A stretch of DNA of 38,828 nt from JAICNG01 sp035765135 (GCA_035765135.1 DASTYE010000009.1:1-38828), one strand, 5' to 3'. Shown: positions 8,318-17,086, numbered from the stretch's first letter. Notes: a model not told the origin generated them from the letters alone. A program made the numbers and translations.

Positions 8318-9306
8318 CGAGCCGGACCCGACCAGAGGGTGCGCACGCCGCGGACGATTTCCTCGGACGACGGGGTCACGCCGTTGCGGGTTTCCAGTAC
8401 GCAGCGAGGGGCGGGACCTTGTGGGAACGTCCGCGCGGCGTCGGGACGGTCGGTGTAGACCCCCACGACCGGTAGGCCTAACGCGGCCGCGATGTGCAAG
8501 GGTCCCGAGTCGTGTCCCACGTAGACGGCGCTCAGGGAGATCAGTGCGGCAAGGTCGCTGATCGAGTTGCTGCCGAGATCATCGGCGAAGACCCACTCGG
8601 GACGGAGTCCCGCGGCGACTCGAAGGTCCGCCAGCTCGGCGGCGCTGCCGAGGCACACGGGGGTGAGACCAAGCGCGGAGAATTGAGTCAGCGCGCGAAC
8701 CCACACGTCGAGCGGCATGCGGCGGCGGAGATCGGACGCGAACGGATGGACCGCGGCGAGCGGCGTCCGAGGCAGCTTCGAGCGGAGATGGTTGCGTCGT
8801 TCGGCAAGTGGAGCGACATCGAGTCGATACTGCGTCGGTGCGTCGGTGATTCCGAGTGGCTCGAGGAGTTGGCCGAGCTCGCTGACGGCGGGGAGCAACT
8901 CTCGAAGCGGAGGCACCACATGCGTCAGCAGGCGTCTATTGTGTCGGCGCTCCCGGCCGATGCGCACAGGAATGCCGGCGACCACCATCGTCGCCGGCGC
9001 GCGCCAGTGCGCGGTGGTCACGAGAGCGACGTCATAGCGGGCGCGCCGTACGGACAATAGCGTTCGCAGGAATGGCCCCAGCTTCCCTTTCCCGCGCATG
9101 GGAGAGCGGTCCCAGAATGGGTCGGCCGCATATATCCGCTCGAGACCGGGAATCAGCGCCGCCACGGGCTCGCTGTACGCTTTACACCAAAGCGCAATGT
9201 GCGCGAGCGGGAACCGCGAGCGCAGCGCCGGAACCAGCGCCGAGGTAAAGACCACGTCGCCGAGATTGTCGAGGCAAAAAATCAGAATCCGACGTGGTTC
9301 GCGCAT
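8314..9306 (-). CDS. Glycosyltransferase family 9 (heptosyltransferase-like)
   Basis: A 330-residue GT9 protein with the N-terminal ILIFCLDNLGDVVFTSALVPAL and the nucleotide-sugar loop GHDSGPLHIAAALG (the DSGPLH form of the family motif). It sits alone on the minus strand between two plus-strand GT9 genes. Its stop overlaps the preceding gene's stop, and its start is 106 bases from the divergent GT9 at 9413. It is probably an LPS-core or O-antigen transferase. The inverted orientation inside an otherwise collinear cluster suggests local inversion or independent control. Confidence 0.87.
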   Translation of the reverse strand: MREPRRILIFCLDNLGDVVFTSALVPALRSRFPLAHIALWCKAYSEPVAALIPGLERIYAADPFWDRSPMRGKGKLGPFLRTLLSVRRARYDVALVTTAHWRAPATMVVAGIPVRIGRERRHNRRLLTHVVPPLRELLPAVSELGQLLEPLGITDAPTQYRLDVAPLAERRNHLRSKLPRTPLAAVHPFASDLRRRMPLDVWVRALTQFSALGLTPVCLGSAAELADLRVAAGLRPEWVFADDLGSNSISDLAALISLSAVYVGHDSGPLHIAAALGLPVVGVYTDRPDAARTFPQGPAPRCVLETRNGVTPSSEEIVRGVRTLWSGPAR

Positions 9307-9412
9307 ATGGCGCTCGGTTCACCGAAACCCTACGATTCCCGCCGGCGTTGCGACGCGCGCACACGCAGACGTGCTGCCATTCTAACGACCACGCTGAGGC
9401 TGCAGGAGTGGA

Positions 9413-10450
9413 GTGAAGCCGCCACGCATCTACCCTCCTCGTCGCGTACTCGTCGTCCAGCTTCGGCGGCTTGGCGATGTCGTGCTCACCACGGCTCTGC
9501 TCGAGGATCTCCGACGCGAGTTTCCGGACGCTACCGTGGACTTTCTGGTCGGTGATCATGCATCGCCGCTTCTGGAGCATCATCCACTCATTCATGAGCG
9601 CCTCATCTACGCCCGCGATCAGGCGGTGCGCGCCTGGCGCGCCGTGCGCGCACGCCGGTACGATTGGATCGTGGATCCGCAATCCTCCCCACGGACGGCA
9701 CCGCTGGCGTTGATGTCCGGCGCGCGTGTGCGAGCCGGTTTTGCCGTGCGGGGATGGGGGTGGGTTTATACGCATCGACTTCCGCGTTCGGGCCGGCCTA
9801 CCGAGTACGTGGCGAGAGAGCGTCAGCGATTGCTGGAGATGCTCGGGGTGCGGATCGGCCGCACGCGCACGAGCCTCGTGCTGACGGCTGAGGAGCGTGC
9901 CGCCGGCCGCCGGCTGCTCGACAGACACGGCGTCGTATCGAGGCGCCCGAAGGTGGGGCTCGTCATCTCCACGGCGGATGTGACGAGAGAGTGGCCGCTC
10001 GATCATTTCGCGGCCCTCAGCGCCGCGCTCTCCCGCGAAGGCTTCGAAACGGTGGTGTTCGAGATGCCTGGCGATGGGGCGAAGATCGCGCGCATCCGCG
10101 AGACCGCACCGTCAATCATCCAGATTCCGGTGCCTGCCATTCGGGATTTCATGGCCGCGCTTGCAGCGAGCGATGTGCTCGTTTCTGCTGACACCGGGCC
10201 AGCGCACATCGCAACGGCGTTGGGTACGCCGCGGGTGACGATCTACGGACCGCAGCTGCCGGCCATGTGGACTCCTCCGGACGACCCCTCGATAATCGCG
10301 CTGCGTGCCGAATCGGCCCGTACGTTGGGGCTCGTTCCGAAACACGATCCGCGAGCCGCCACACTGGCCGCGGAGGTGAGTCCCGCGCGCGTTCTCGACG
10401 CGGTGCGCACGCTTCTCGCGCGCACATCGCATGTGAGGAACGAGGCCTGA
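9413..10450 (+). CDS. Glycosyltransferase family 9 (heptosyltransferase-like)
   Basis: GT9 enzyme with the N-terminal VLVVQLRRLGDVVLTTALLEDL and the SADTGPAHIATALGTP loop near residue 260, the classical ADP-heptose transferase signature. The start is a GTG preceded by AGGAG (9404-9408) at four bases. The 345-residue length is normal. It is followed at 70 bases by the DUF4254-like gene pair, an association I recall from Bacteroidota LPS loci. Which heptose or other sugar it adds cannot be read from sequence. Confidence 0.88.
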   Translation: MKPPRIYPPRRVLVVQLRRLGDVVLTTALLEDLRREFPDATVDFLVGDHASPLLEHHPLIHERLIYARDQAVRAWRAVRARRYDWIVDPQSSPRTAPLALMSGARVRAGFAVRGWGWVYTHRLPRSGRPTEYVARERQRLLEMLGVRIGRTRTSLVLTAEERAAGRRLLDRHGVVSRRPKVGLVISTADVTREWPLDHFAALSAALSREGFETVVFEMPGDGAKIARIRETAPSIIQIPVPAIRDFMAALAASDVLVSADTGPAHIATALGTPRVTIYGPQLPAMWTPPDDPSIIALRAESARTLGLVPKHDPRAATLAAEVSPARVLDAVRTLLARTSHVRNEA

Positions 10451-10520
10451 GGATGCGCCCGTGACTTCATCGGGGTAGATTGTCCGTCGCACGCGAACCG
10501 GGTCGAACCGAGAGGTGAGG

Positions 10521-10748
10521 ATGGACGAAACGATCGGCATGCTGATCGCGCGGCTTGCGCAGACGAACATCGAGCTGTGGCACGAGGAGGACAAGGCGCG
10601 TGTCGACGACGATCATCAGGTCGCGGCGGCGAAGCGCAACGTCGACAAGCTGAACCAGCGGCGAAACGACCTCATTGAGCGCATCGATGAAGCGGTGATG
10701 CGCGCGGCGCGCGACGCACAGCGCGACGCAGGGGCTCGCCGTGGCTGA
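10521..10748 (+). CDS. DUF4254-like small protein, N-terminal-half homologue
   Basis: A 75-residue, highly charged, probably all-helical protein with no signal or membrane segment. The segment NIELWHEEDKARVDDD followed by AAKRNVDKLNQRRNDLIERID matches my memory of the first half of DUF4254 proteins, which in other bacteria are one chain of about 150-200 residues. The start ATG 10521 has AGAGG (10511-10515) at five bases. The final eight bases overlap the next gene in another frame. The function of DUF4254 is unknown; its position among GT9 and GT4 genes suggests a helper in LPS/glycan synthesis. Confidence 0.72.
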   Translation: MDETIGMLIARLAQTNIELWHEEDKARVDDDHQVAAAKRNVDKLNQRRNDLIERIDEAVMRAARDAQRDAGARRG

Positions 10749-11010
10749 GACCGTGGGCTGGCTCGCCGACAAGCTGAGTATCGTCGAGCTGAAGATCTAC
10801 CACATGCAGGAGCAGGCCGACCGCGAGGACGCCACTGCCGAATTTCGCGAGCGGTGCCACGGTCGGCTCGAGGTGCTTCGCATGCAGCGCGACGATCTCG
10901 CCGCCGAGTTGACGCAGCTTCTCTCCGATATCACCGCCGGTCGCGTCGTCCCGAAAGTCTATCGTCAGTTCAAGATGTACAACGATCCGCAGTATCGGCA
11001 GACAAAGTGA
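10741..11010 (+). CDS. DUF4254-like small protein, C-terminal-half homologue
   Basis: An 89-residue charged helical protein starting GTG at 10741, inside the end of the preceding gene. The segment GWLADKLSIVELKIYHMQEQADRED (too long to be coincidental) and the end VYRQFKMYNDPQYR match my memory of the second half of DUF4254 proteins. It also resembles its neighbour: LKIYHMQEQA aligns with IELWHEEDKA, and LEVLRMQRDDLAAEL with VDKLNQRRNDLIERI. The pair therefore looks like an internal duplication whose two repeats are carried by separate, translationally coupled chains. Confidence 0.72.
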   Translation: MAETVGWLADKLSIVELKIYHMQEQADREDATAEFRERCHGRLEVLRMQRDDLAAELTQLLSDITAGRVVPKVYRQFKMYNDPQYRQTK

Positions 11011-11026
11011 GCTGGAGGGCGCTCCG

Positions 11027-12109
11027 GTGTTGACGGTCCTGCACGTCGATACGGAGCGAGGGTGGCGCGGCGGTCAGCGCCAGGTGCTCTGGCTGGCGGC
11101 GGGGATGCAGGCGGCAGGGCATCGCGCGATCGTCGTCGCCCGTCGTGGGGACGAGCTCGCGAGGCGCGCGGCCGGCGCCGGGCTGGACGTCATTCCGTGT
11201 GCACCGCGCGGCGAGCTGGACCTCTGGTCCGCCTGGTTGCTTCGCCGCGAGATCGTGCGACACCGTGCGGACATCGTGCATGCCCACACGGCGCACGCGG
11301 CCGCGCTCGCCGCGCTCGCCCGGACGGGAACGGTCGCGAAGGTCGTCGTCGCGCGGCGAGTCGATTTCCCGCTCCGACGCAACCTCGGAACTCGCCTCAA
11401 GTACGATCGGGCGGACGCGGTGATCGCCATCTCACGCGATGTGGCCGTTGTCTCGATGGCCAGCGGCATCGACCCCCGACGACTGCACGTCGTGCCCGAC
11501 GGCGTGGATCTCTCCCGGCGGGTCGTTCCTGCCTCGCGCGAGATGCTGCAGTCGTTAGGGATCGATGACGGCGCGGAGCTCGTCGTGCTTGTTGCCGCGC
11601 TCGTCATCCACAAGGATCCCCTCACGTTCGTTCGCGCGATGAGTATCGCCTGCCGACAGCGGCCAAGGCTCCGTGCGCTGGTGGTTGGGGATGGCCCGCT
11701 TCGCGAGGGCGTCCAGGCTGAAGCAAGCCGCCTGGGCCTCGACGGGATCGTGCGTCTGACCGGATTTCGTCGCGATGCGGACGAGCTTCTCGCGGCCGCA
11801 ACCGTGGCGACACTCACCTCCATGAAGGAGGGGATGGGCAGCGTGCTGCTCGACGCCATGGCTTTCGGCATTCCGATCGCCGCGACGCGGGCCGGGGGCA
11901 TCCCGGAAGTCGTGATCGATGGGGAGACCGGACTGCTGTCACCACCAGGCGATGCCCAGGCGATGGCGGACAACGTGCTGCGCCTGTTAGGTGATCGCGG
12001 GCTGGCGGCGACGCTGACAACGCGGGCATCCGAGCGGGTGAAGCAATTCTCCGCGGAGAAGATGGTCGAGAGAACGCTCGCCGTGTATTCGCGTATCCTC
12101 GAGGGGTAG
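11027..12109 (+). CDS. Glycosyltransferase family 4 (GT-B fold)
   Basis: A 360-residue GT4 enzyme. RGWRGGQRQVLWLAAGM gives the N-terminal glycine loop, IVHAHTAHAAALAAL the acceptor-domain His region, and LVVGDGPLREGV the nucleotide-binding domain. The EX7E motif is altered: KEGMGSVLLDAMAFG has Asp in place of the second Glu, while GGIPEVV follows normally. The GTG start at 11027 has GGAGG (11014-11018) at eight bases, deciding the start. It ends six bases before the convergent GT9 gene. It is likely part of the LPS-core cluster. Confidence 0.87.
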   Translation: MLTVLHVDTERGWRGGQRQVLWLAAGMQAAGHRAIVVARRGDELARRAAGAGLDVIPCAPRGELDLWSAWLLRREIVRHRADIVHAHTAHAAALAALARTGTVAKVVVARRVDFPLRRNLGTRLKYDRADAVIAISRDVAVVSMASGIDPRRLHVVPDGVDLSRRVVPASREMLQSLGIDDGAELVVLVAALVIHKDPLTFVRAMSIACRQRPRLRALVVGDGPLREGVQAEASRLGLDGIVRLTGFRRDADELLAAATVATLTSMKEGMGSVLLDAMAFGIPIAATRAGGIPEVVIDGETGLLSPPGDAQAMADNVLRLLGDRGLAATLTTRASERVKQFSAEKMVERTLAVYSRILEG

Positions 12110-12114
12110 GCGCT

Positions 12115-13140
12115 TTATCGATACCGCTCTCGCCAAAGGCGAACGCGGTCGATGACGTCCGATACCTGGATCCGGGGCATTCGATCCTCCCGGTGCGCCG
12201 GCGAGATCGGGTAGTCCTCACCCGGGTCACCGTACGCATCCACCATGAGGTCGAGGAATTTCCGGTACGGCCCGATACGCTTCGGGTTGTTGTAGCCCAT
12301 GAGGCCGATGACCGGAGTATCGAGCGCGACGGCCATGTGCAGCGGGCCGGTATCGGGCGAGATCACGAGCTCCGAGGCATCGATGAGCCAGACGAGCTCC
12401 CGGAGCGGAACGCCTAACGTCGAGTGGGGAGTGTGCCGCGCGAGACGCATGATGGTGGCCTCGACGGCACGTTCGCGAGCGCTGTGCCCGCCGGCCAGCA
12501 CCGGCTCGAGGCCGAAGTCATCGTGAAGCACGTCGACCAGCTCCGCCCATCGCTCGGGGATCCAGTCCTTTTGCGGATTGCTGGTGGCGAGGACGAGCGT
12601 GACCGCGGGGCGTGGGAGCGTCTCGATGAACGCTCGCCGTGCCCCCGCCTCGTGCGGCCACGGGCCGAGCTTCCACGTCACCGGCTCGTAAGGCACGCCG
12701 AGCGCATCCAGAAACTCGAAGTACTGATCCTGAACGTGCTGGTTCGGGCGGGGCGGAATCCGGTGCGTGGTGAAGAGCCAGTTGACGTCTCGCGCGCGCG
12801 CGCGGTCGAACCCGAGCTTCACGGGCGCACGGGTGAACGCGGTGATGATGCCCGCCTTGAAGTACACCTGCAGCGAGAGCACGACATCGAACGACCGGTC
12901 ACGGAGTACCCGCCTGATGTCGAGGAACGCGCGCCACCCCTTTCGGCGCTCGAAGAGGATGATCTCATCGACGCCCGGATGACCGCGCACGAGCGACGCC
13001 GGGCCAGGTTGAAGAATCCAGGTGATGTGGGCGCGGGGATTGTGACGCTTGAGCGCGGTGACGAGCGGAAGGACGTGCACCGCATCTCCCACCGCGCTCA
13101 TCATCACGATGCAGATGCGGTTCAGCGGGGTGTCGATCAG
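12115..13140 (-). CDS. Glycosyltransferase family 9 (heptosyltransferase-like), probable CTG start
   Basis: GT9 enzyme with NRICIVMMSAVGDAVHVLPLVTAL at the N-terminus (first beta strand and GD loop) and SPDTGPLHMAVAL in the C-terminal domain, close to WaaC/WaaF-type heptosyltransferases. The family's first strand lies only eight codons after a CTG at 13140. No ATG, GTG or TTG lies between this CTG and the first strand. The CTG overlaps the upstream stop as CTGA and has GGAGG (13148-13152) at seven bases. I therefore place the start at CTG 13140, giving 341 residues, the usual GT9 length. The frame stays open upstream to 13323, but that part translates as low-complexity A/R/G-rich sequence inside the kinase gene. 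Confidence 0.85.
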   Translation of the reverse strand: MIDTPLNRICIVMMSAVGDAVHVLPLVTALKRHNPRAHITWILQPGPASLVRGHPGVDEIILFERRKGWRAFLDIRRVLRDRSFDVVLSLQVYFKAGIITAFTRAPVKLGFDRARARDVNWLFTTHRIPPRPNQHVQDQYFEFLDALGVPYEPVTWKLGPWPHEAGARRAFIETLPRPAVTLVLATSNPQKDWIPERWAELVDVLHDDFGLEPVLAGGHSARERAVEATIMRLARHTPHSTLGVPLRELVWLIDASELVISPDTGPLHMAVALDTPVIGLMGYNNPKRIGPYRKFLDLMVDAYGDPGEDYPISPAHREDRMPRIQVSDVIDRVRLWRERYR

Positions 13141-13925
13141 GGGAGGGCCTCCTCCTCCTCGCGCGCGAGCGTCGCCAGAAGCGCCATCTCGCCCTCGCCG
13201 ATCGGAAACGTCCCCTGCTCGCGCAGCTTCCGCGCCGAGCGCGCGAAGCGGCTCAGGTTGGCCTCGCGCACCCTCGGGTGCCCGGGCGTGTCGAACCAGG
13301 CGCGGTCGACGTCGAGCAGCCACGCCTCTTTGTTGCCGCTGTCATCACGGGCGATCAGCACGTTGCGGACATTGAGATCCGGATGGCGCACGCCGGCGGC
13401 CGCCATTCGAGCGAACAGCCGTGCGACCACGCGCACCATCTCGCGCACGGTCCCGGGATCGCGGTCACGCTCGAGCGCCGTCGCCAGATCGACGCCATCC
13501 CTCACTTCCCGCGTGACGACGTCGGCCCGGCGGAGCAGGGGAGCAACCTCGTACGTGCCGTAGGCGATCACTTCCGGTGTGGGAATACCTTCGCGAGCGA
13601 GCTGCAGGGAGATCGCGAGCTCCCGTGGTGCACGCGTCGGCCTCATGAAGATTTCGCCGGTGAGTGGAGCGAGCAGCCCACCGTGTCGCGAGCGCCTCAC
13701 GACGACTCGGGTGGCGCCATCGGGAAGCGGCACGGCATACGCGACGCCGCGGCCGCGCAGCGCCCGCGCCTCGGGATGATGCGCCGCGTAGTCGTACAGC
13801 GAACCGGCGGCGAGGGCTTCGTTGATCACGCCGGCAAGGGGCGTACGGGCAACGGCCTCCAGGCCGGGCCGGCGCAGCCGCTCGTACCCCGGCGGTGTTC
13901 CGCCATCCCGTCGGTGCGGGCTCAC
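13137..13925 (-). CDS. Kdo kinase-like lipopolysaccharide kinase (KdkA/InaA family)
   Basis: A small protein-kinase-fold enzyme expected to phosphorylate the Kdo residue of the LPS inner core at the cytoplasmic face. Visible kinase motifs are HPDLNVRN (181-188, catalytic-loop D183) and LLDVDRA (203-209, metal-binding D205 in place of DFG). The N-terminal lobe has VVVRRSRHGG, the family's nucleotide-binding strand. The 262-residue length fits KdkA-type proteins. The GTG start overlaps the cyclase stop by four bases, and the stop overlaps the GT9 gene, giving a tightly coupled cyclase-kinase-GT9 unit. Confidence 0.82.
   Translation of the reverse strand: MSPHRRDGGTPPGYERLRRPGLEAVARTPLAGVINEALAAGSLYDYAAHHPEARALRGRGVAYAVPLPDGATRVVVRRSRHGGLLAPLTGEIFMRPTRAPRELAISLQLAREGIPTPEVIAYGTYEVAPLLRRADVVTREVRDGVDLATALERDRDPGTVREMVRVVARLFARMAAAGVRHPDLNVRNVLIARDDSGNKEAWLLDVDRAWFDTPGHPRVREANLSRFARSARKLREQGTFPIGEGEMALLATLAREEEEALP
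13148..13152 (-). promoter_or_regulatory. Shine-Dalgarno GGAGG that decides a CTG start
   Basis: GGAGG on the minus strand lies seven bases before the CTG at 13140, inside the last codons of the kinase gene. It is the only ribosome-binding site placed correctly for the GT9 first strand. Confidence 0.6.
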
Positions 13926-15529
13926 GCCCGGACGACGGCGTACACGGGGACAGGCTGCGCCTTGCCCTTGAGCTCCATGGGATCGCGTTCCTTCAGGCGC
14001 GGAGGATGGCGCAGCGCCGCTCGCATCTCTTCCGTGAGGAGGATCTCGCCGCCCCCGGCCGCATCGCAGAGGCGGCTCGCCGTGTTGACCGCGTCACCGA
14101 TTACGGTGAACTCGAGCCGCTTCTCCGACCCGATGTTGCCCGCGAACGCTTCACCATAGTTCAGGCCGATACCGATCTGGAGTGTGGGCTTCCCGGCGAC
14201 GCGCCATTTCTTGTTCAGCTCATCGAGACCGCGCATCATGTCCATCGCCGCGGTCATCGCGCGATCGGCGTCGTCATCACCGGCGATCGGCGCGCCCCAC
14301 TGCGCCATGACGCGATCACCGACGAACTTGTCCAGTGTGCCTCCGTGCCGGAACACGCAGTCCACCATCTCGGTGAAGTACTCGCTGAGCAGCGTGGCCA
14401 TGTCGTCGGGATTCATGGTCTCGGAGAGCGCCGTGAACCCGCGAATGTCGCTGAACAGGATCGCGATCGCCCGCTTGTCGCCGCCGAGCCGCACGGCGTC
14501 GGGCGAGCTGGCGATGCGCGCCGCGAGCGATGGCGCGAAGTAGCGCTCGAAGTTGCTGCGCACGAGCGCTTCCTTCCGAATCCGCTCCGCGAATTTGCTG
14601 TTCTCGATGGCGACTCCCCCGATGCCCGAGAACGCCACGAGGAAGTCGAGGTCCTCGTCCCCGAACTGATGCGTCGCGGCCTGGTTGTCCACGTAGAGCA
14701 CGCCCTGCACCTGATGGTCGCTGCCTAACAGCGGCGCGCACATCGCCGAGCGCACGCTCTGGAGGAGAATCGACTGGCCGCCGAAACGCTCATCCTGCGG
14801 CGCGTTGTCGGTGAGCACCGCCACCTTTTCCTGAATCACCTTGCGTGCGATCGATTGCGGAATGGTGCGCCCCGCCTCCGTGCCGCGCCGGTCACGGGAG
14901 ATGCGCGGTACGACCTCGCCCTGATCACCGAGGAGATTGATGGCCACGCGATCGGCGTCGAAGATCTGGAAGACGTAGGTCGCGATCTTGTCGAGCAGCC
15001 GGTCGATGTCCACCGCCCCGGAGAGTCCCTTGGCGACCTCGACGAGCAGCGCCAGGCGGCGCTCATCGCGGCTTTCGTCCCCGGTCGGAGAGACGGTGAT
15101 GTCCGGCGCGCGCAATCGGCTCGAGAGCATGCCGCGCGTGCCGAGCGCTGGGAGCTGACGCCGAATCGTGCCGCCCGCCGGTCGCCCTCCGGTATCGGGC
15201 GTGGGGTGGACGGGCGAGCTGCGCGGCGGGGGTGTGGGCAGATCGGGTGCTTCCGTCACGCGGAACGACACCTTCCCGAAGGTGACGACGTCGCCGACCG
15301 TGATGCCCTTCTGCGTGACGCGATCTCCGTTGACGTACGTGCCGTTGCTCGAGCCAAGATCGCGAATGGCGCACGCGCCGTTTCCGCATTCGAACTCGGC
15401 GTGGCGTCGCGAGATCGTCGGGTCGAAAATCGGGATGTCGCTGTTCGGCGCGCGCCCCACCACGAGTGGCGGTCCCTCGCGCAGCTCGAACGACTGCGCG
15501 CCATCGGTGCTCATCAGCTTCAGGCGCAT
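13922..15529 (-). CDS. FHA-GAF-class III adenylate/guanylate cyclase
   Basis: A 535-residue soluble signalling protein with three domains. An FHA domain (about 1-95) has GRAPNSDI (25-32), ISRRH (39-43) and SSNGTYVNG (60-68), the phosphothreonine-binding set. A proline-rich linker and a GAF domain (about 155-320) follow. The class III cyclase catalytic domain (about 350-535) has LFSDIRGFT with metal D361, VGDRVMAQWG with metal D405, and TVIGDAVNTASR with transition-state N482 and R486. All catalytic residues look intact, so it should make cAMP or cGMP. It is coupled by GTGA to the Kdo kinase gene. The FHA input suggests control by a Ser/Thr kinase elsewhere. Confidence 0.92.
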   Translation of the reverse strand: MRLKLMSTDGAQSFELREGPPLVVGRAPNSDIPIFDPTISRRHAEFECGNGACAIRDLGSSNGTYVNGDRVTQKGITVGDVVTFGKVSFRVTEAPDLPTPPPRSSPVHPTPDTGGRPAGGTIRRQLPALGTRGMLSSRLRAPDITVSPTGDESRDERRLALLVEVAKGLSGAVDIDRLLDKIATYVFQIFDADRVAINLLGDQGEVVPRISRDRRGTEAGRTIPQSIARKVIQEKVAVLTDNAPQDERFGGQSILLQSVRSAMCAPLLGSDHQVQGVLYVDNQAATHQFGDEDLDFLVAFSGIGGVAIENSKFAERIRKEALVRSNFERYFAPSLAARIASSPDAVRLGGDKRAIAILFSDIRGFTALSETMNPDDMATLLSEYFTEMVDCVFRHGGTLDKFVGDRVMAQWGAPIAGDDDADRAMTAAMDMMRGLDELNKKWRVAGKPTLQIGIGLNYGEAFAGNIGSEKRLEFTVIGDAVNTASRLCDAAGGGEILLTEEMRAALRHPPRLKERDPMELKGKAQPVPVYAVVRA

Positions 15530-15535
15530 GAGGCG

Positions 15536-17065
15536 TCAAATATGGCGTGCACCGGCTCCCGCTTCTAGCGGATGCCGAGCCATGCCCATGGCGAGGAGGA
15601 GGGCACGTGCCTTGTCCTCCGTTTCCTCCCACTCGCGCTCGGGCACTGAATCCGCGACGATCCCCGCGCCCGCCGACACCGACGCGACGCCGCCGGCGAT
15701 GACACAGGTTCGGATCGTGATCGCGAGATCCATCCGACTCGCACCGGCGGCGATGTACCCGACCGCCCCCGCGTACGGTCCGCGCCGCTCCGGCTCGAGC
15801 TCGTCGATGATCTCCATCGCCCGCACCTTGGGCGCGCCGGTCATCGTTCCTGCCGGGAACGTCGCCCGCAGTGCATCGAGCGCGTCATATTCCAGACGCA
15901 GCGCGCCGTCCACCTGGCTCACCAGGTGAAGCACGTGGCTGTACCGCTCGATGCCGAACAGCTCGCTCACCTCGACCGACCCGTACCGCGCGACGCGTCC
16001 GACGTCGTTGCGCCCCAGGTCGACCAGCATCACGTGCTCGGCGCGCTCCTTCTCGTCGGCGAGGAGCTCGGCGGCGAGGGCGGCGTCCTCGTCAGGCGTT
16101 AGGCCACGCGCCCGCGTGCCGGCGATGGGACGCACCGTGATGCGATCCCCCACGACGCGCACGAGGAGCTCGGGACTCGACCCGACCAGCTCCACCCCAT
16201 CGAGCACGAGGTGGTACATGTAGGGTGAGGGGTTCAGCGCGCGCAGTGCGCGATAGAGCGTGGCCGGGTCGAAGTCGAGCGGCATCTCCAGCCGCCGCGC
16301 CAGTAGAACCTGGAAGGCGTCGCCGGCGTGGATGTATTCCTTGATCCGCCGAACGCCGTCCTCGAAATCCCGCTGGCGAATTGAGCTTCGCGCATCGACC
16401 GCGTCGCGCGGGGACTCGACATCGAGGGGAGGCATTTCGACGGGCTCGCGCAGTCTCGCCGCAAGCGCGTCGATCTCGTGCTCCGCCTCCTCGCACGCCC
16501 CTCGCAGCGCGGCATCGCTCCACGACCGCTCGACCGGCACGCCGATGACGATCCGCGCTCGCGCGCGCAGGTTGTCGATGATGACGACGGCGCGCGTCAG
16601 CACGAGGAGCGCATCGGGCGCGTCGACCACTCGCGGCGGCGGATGCGGGAGCCGCTCGATGAGTCGAACGACATCGTAACCGAAGTATCCGACCGCGCCG
16701 CTCCAGAATCCGCCGAGGTCTGGAACATCGACCGGCGTGTGCGAGAGCAGCTTCGCGCGCAGGTCCGTGATCGGGTCGGCCGGCCGCCGTGCACCGTGCC
16801 ATCCCTCGGTCGGCGTCCAGTCGTCAACCACGCCGTCGCGAAGCCGCCACGCGCCGCGCGGCTCGGTTCCGAGAAACGTGTACCTGGCCCACGTCTCGCC
16901 TCCCGCCGGCGCGGACTCGAGGAGAAACGCGAACGGCCCGCGGCGAAGCTTCGCGAACGCCGACACCGGAGTGTCCGTGTCGAGCAGGATGTCGCGCCAC
17001 ACGGGCACGAGTGCCCGTTCACTCTCGGCGCGCCGTGCGAGTGCGAGAAATCGATCCGACGTCAC
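15536..17065 (-). CDS. trpE: Anthranilate synthase component I
   Basis: Makes anthranilate from chorismate in tryptophan synthesis, normally with a glutamine amidotransferase partner (TrpG). The N-terminal domain holds LLES (48-51), the tryptophan feedback-binding motif. The chorismate-binding domain shows VRPIAGTRARG, DEKERAEHVMLVDLGRND, the SELF...YSHVLHLVS region, and FPAGTMTGAPKVRAMEII. PIAGT rather than PIKGT favours TrpE over aminodeoxychorismate synthase (PabB). I place the start at GTG 17065, giving 509 residues; the longer frame to 17188 adds only basic low-complexity residues and would overlap the divergent gene. No trpG is adjacent, so the partner must be elsewhere. Confidence 0.9.
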   Translation of the reverse strand: MTSDRFLALARRAESERALVPVWRDILLDTDTPVSAFAKLRRGPFAFLLESAPAGGETWARYTFLGTEPRGAWRLRDGVVDDWTPTEGWHGARRPADPITDLRAKLLSHTPVDVPDLGGFWSGAVGYFGYDVVRLIERLPHPPPRVVDAPDALLVLTRAVVIIDNLRARARIVIGVPVERSWSDAALRGACEEAEHEIDALAARLREPVEMPPLDVESPRDAVDARSSIRQRDFEDGVRRIKEYIHAGDAFQVLLARRLEMPLDFDPATLYRALRALNPSPYMYHLVLDGVELVGSSPELLVRVVGDRITVRPIAGTRARGLTPDEDAALAAELLADEKERAEHVMLVDLGRNDVGRVARYGSVEVSELFGIERYSHVLHLVSQVDGALRLEYDALDALRATFPAGTMTGAPKVRAMEIIDELEPERRGPYAGAVGYIAAGASRMDLAITIRTCVIAGGVASVSAGAGIVADSVPEREWEETEDKARALLLAMGMARHPLEAGAGARHI

Positions 17066-17086
17066 GGATTGCGCGCTTGCCGCGCC

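Noticed and set aside
12424..13563. A 379-codon plus-strand frame opposite the GT9 and kinase genes
   Set aside because: The minus-strand genes carry catalytic motifs and overlapping junctions; the plus frame has none.
15536..17065. trpE as aminodeoxychorismate synthase pabB
   Set aside because: It has PIAGT rather than PIKGT and carries the LLES tryptophan-binding motif.
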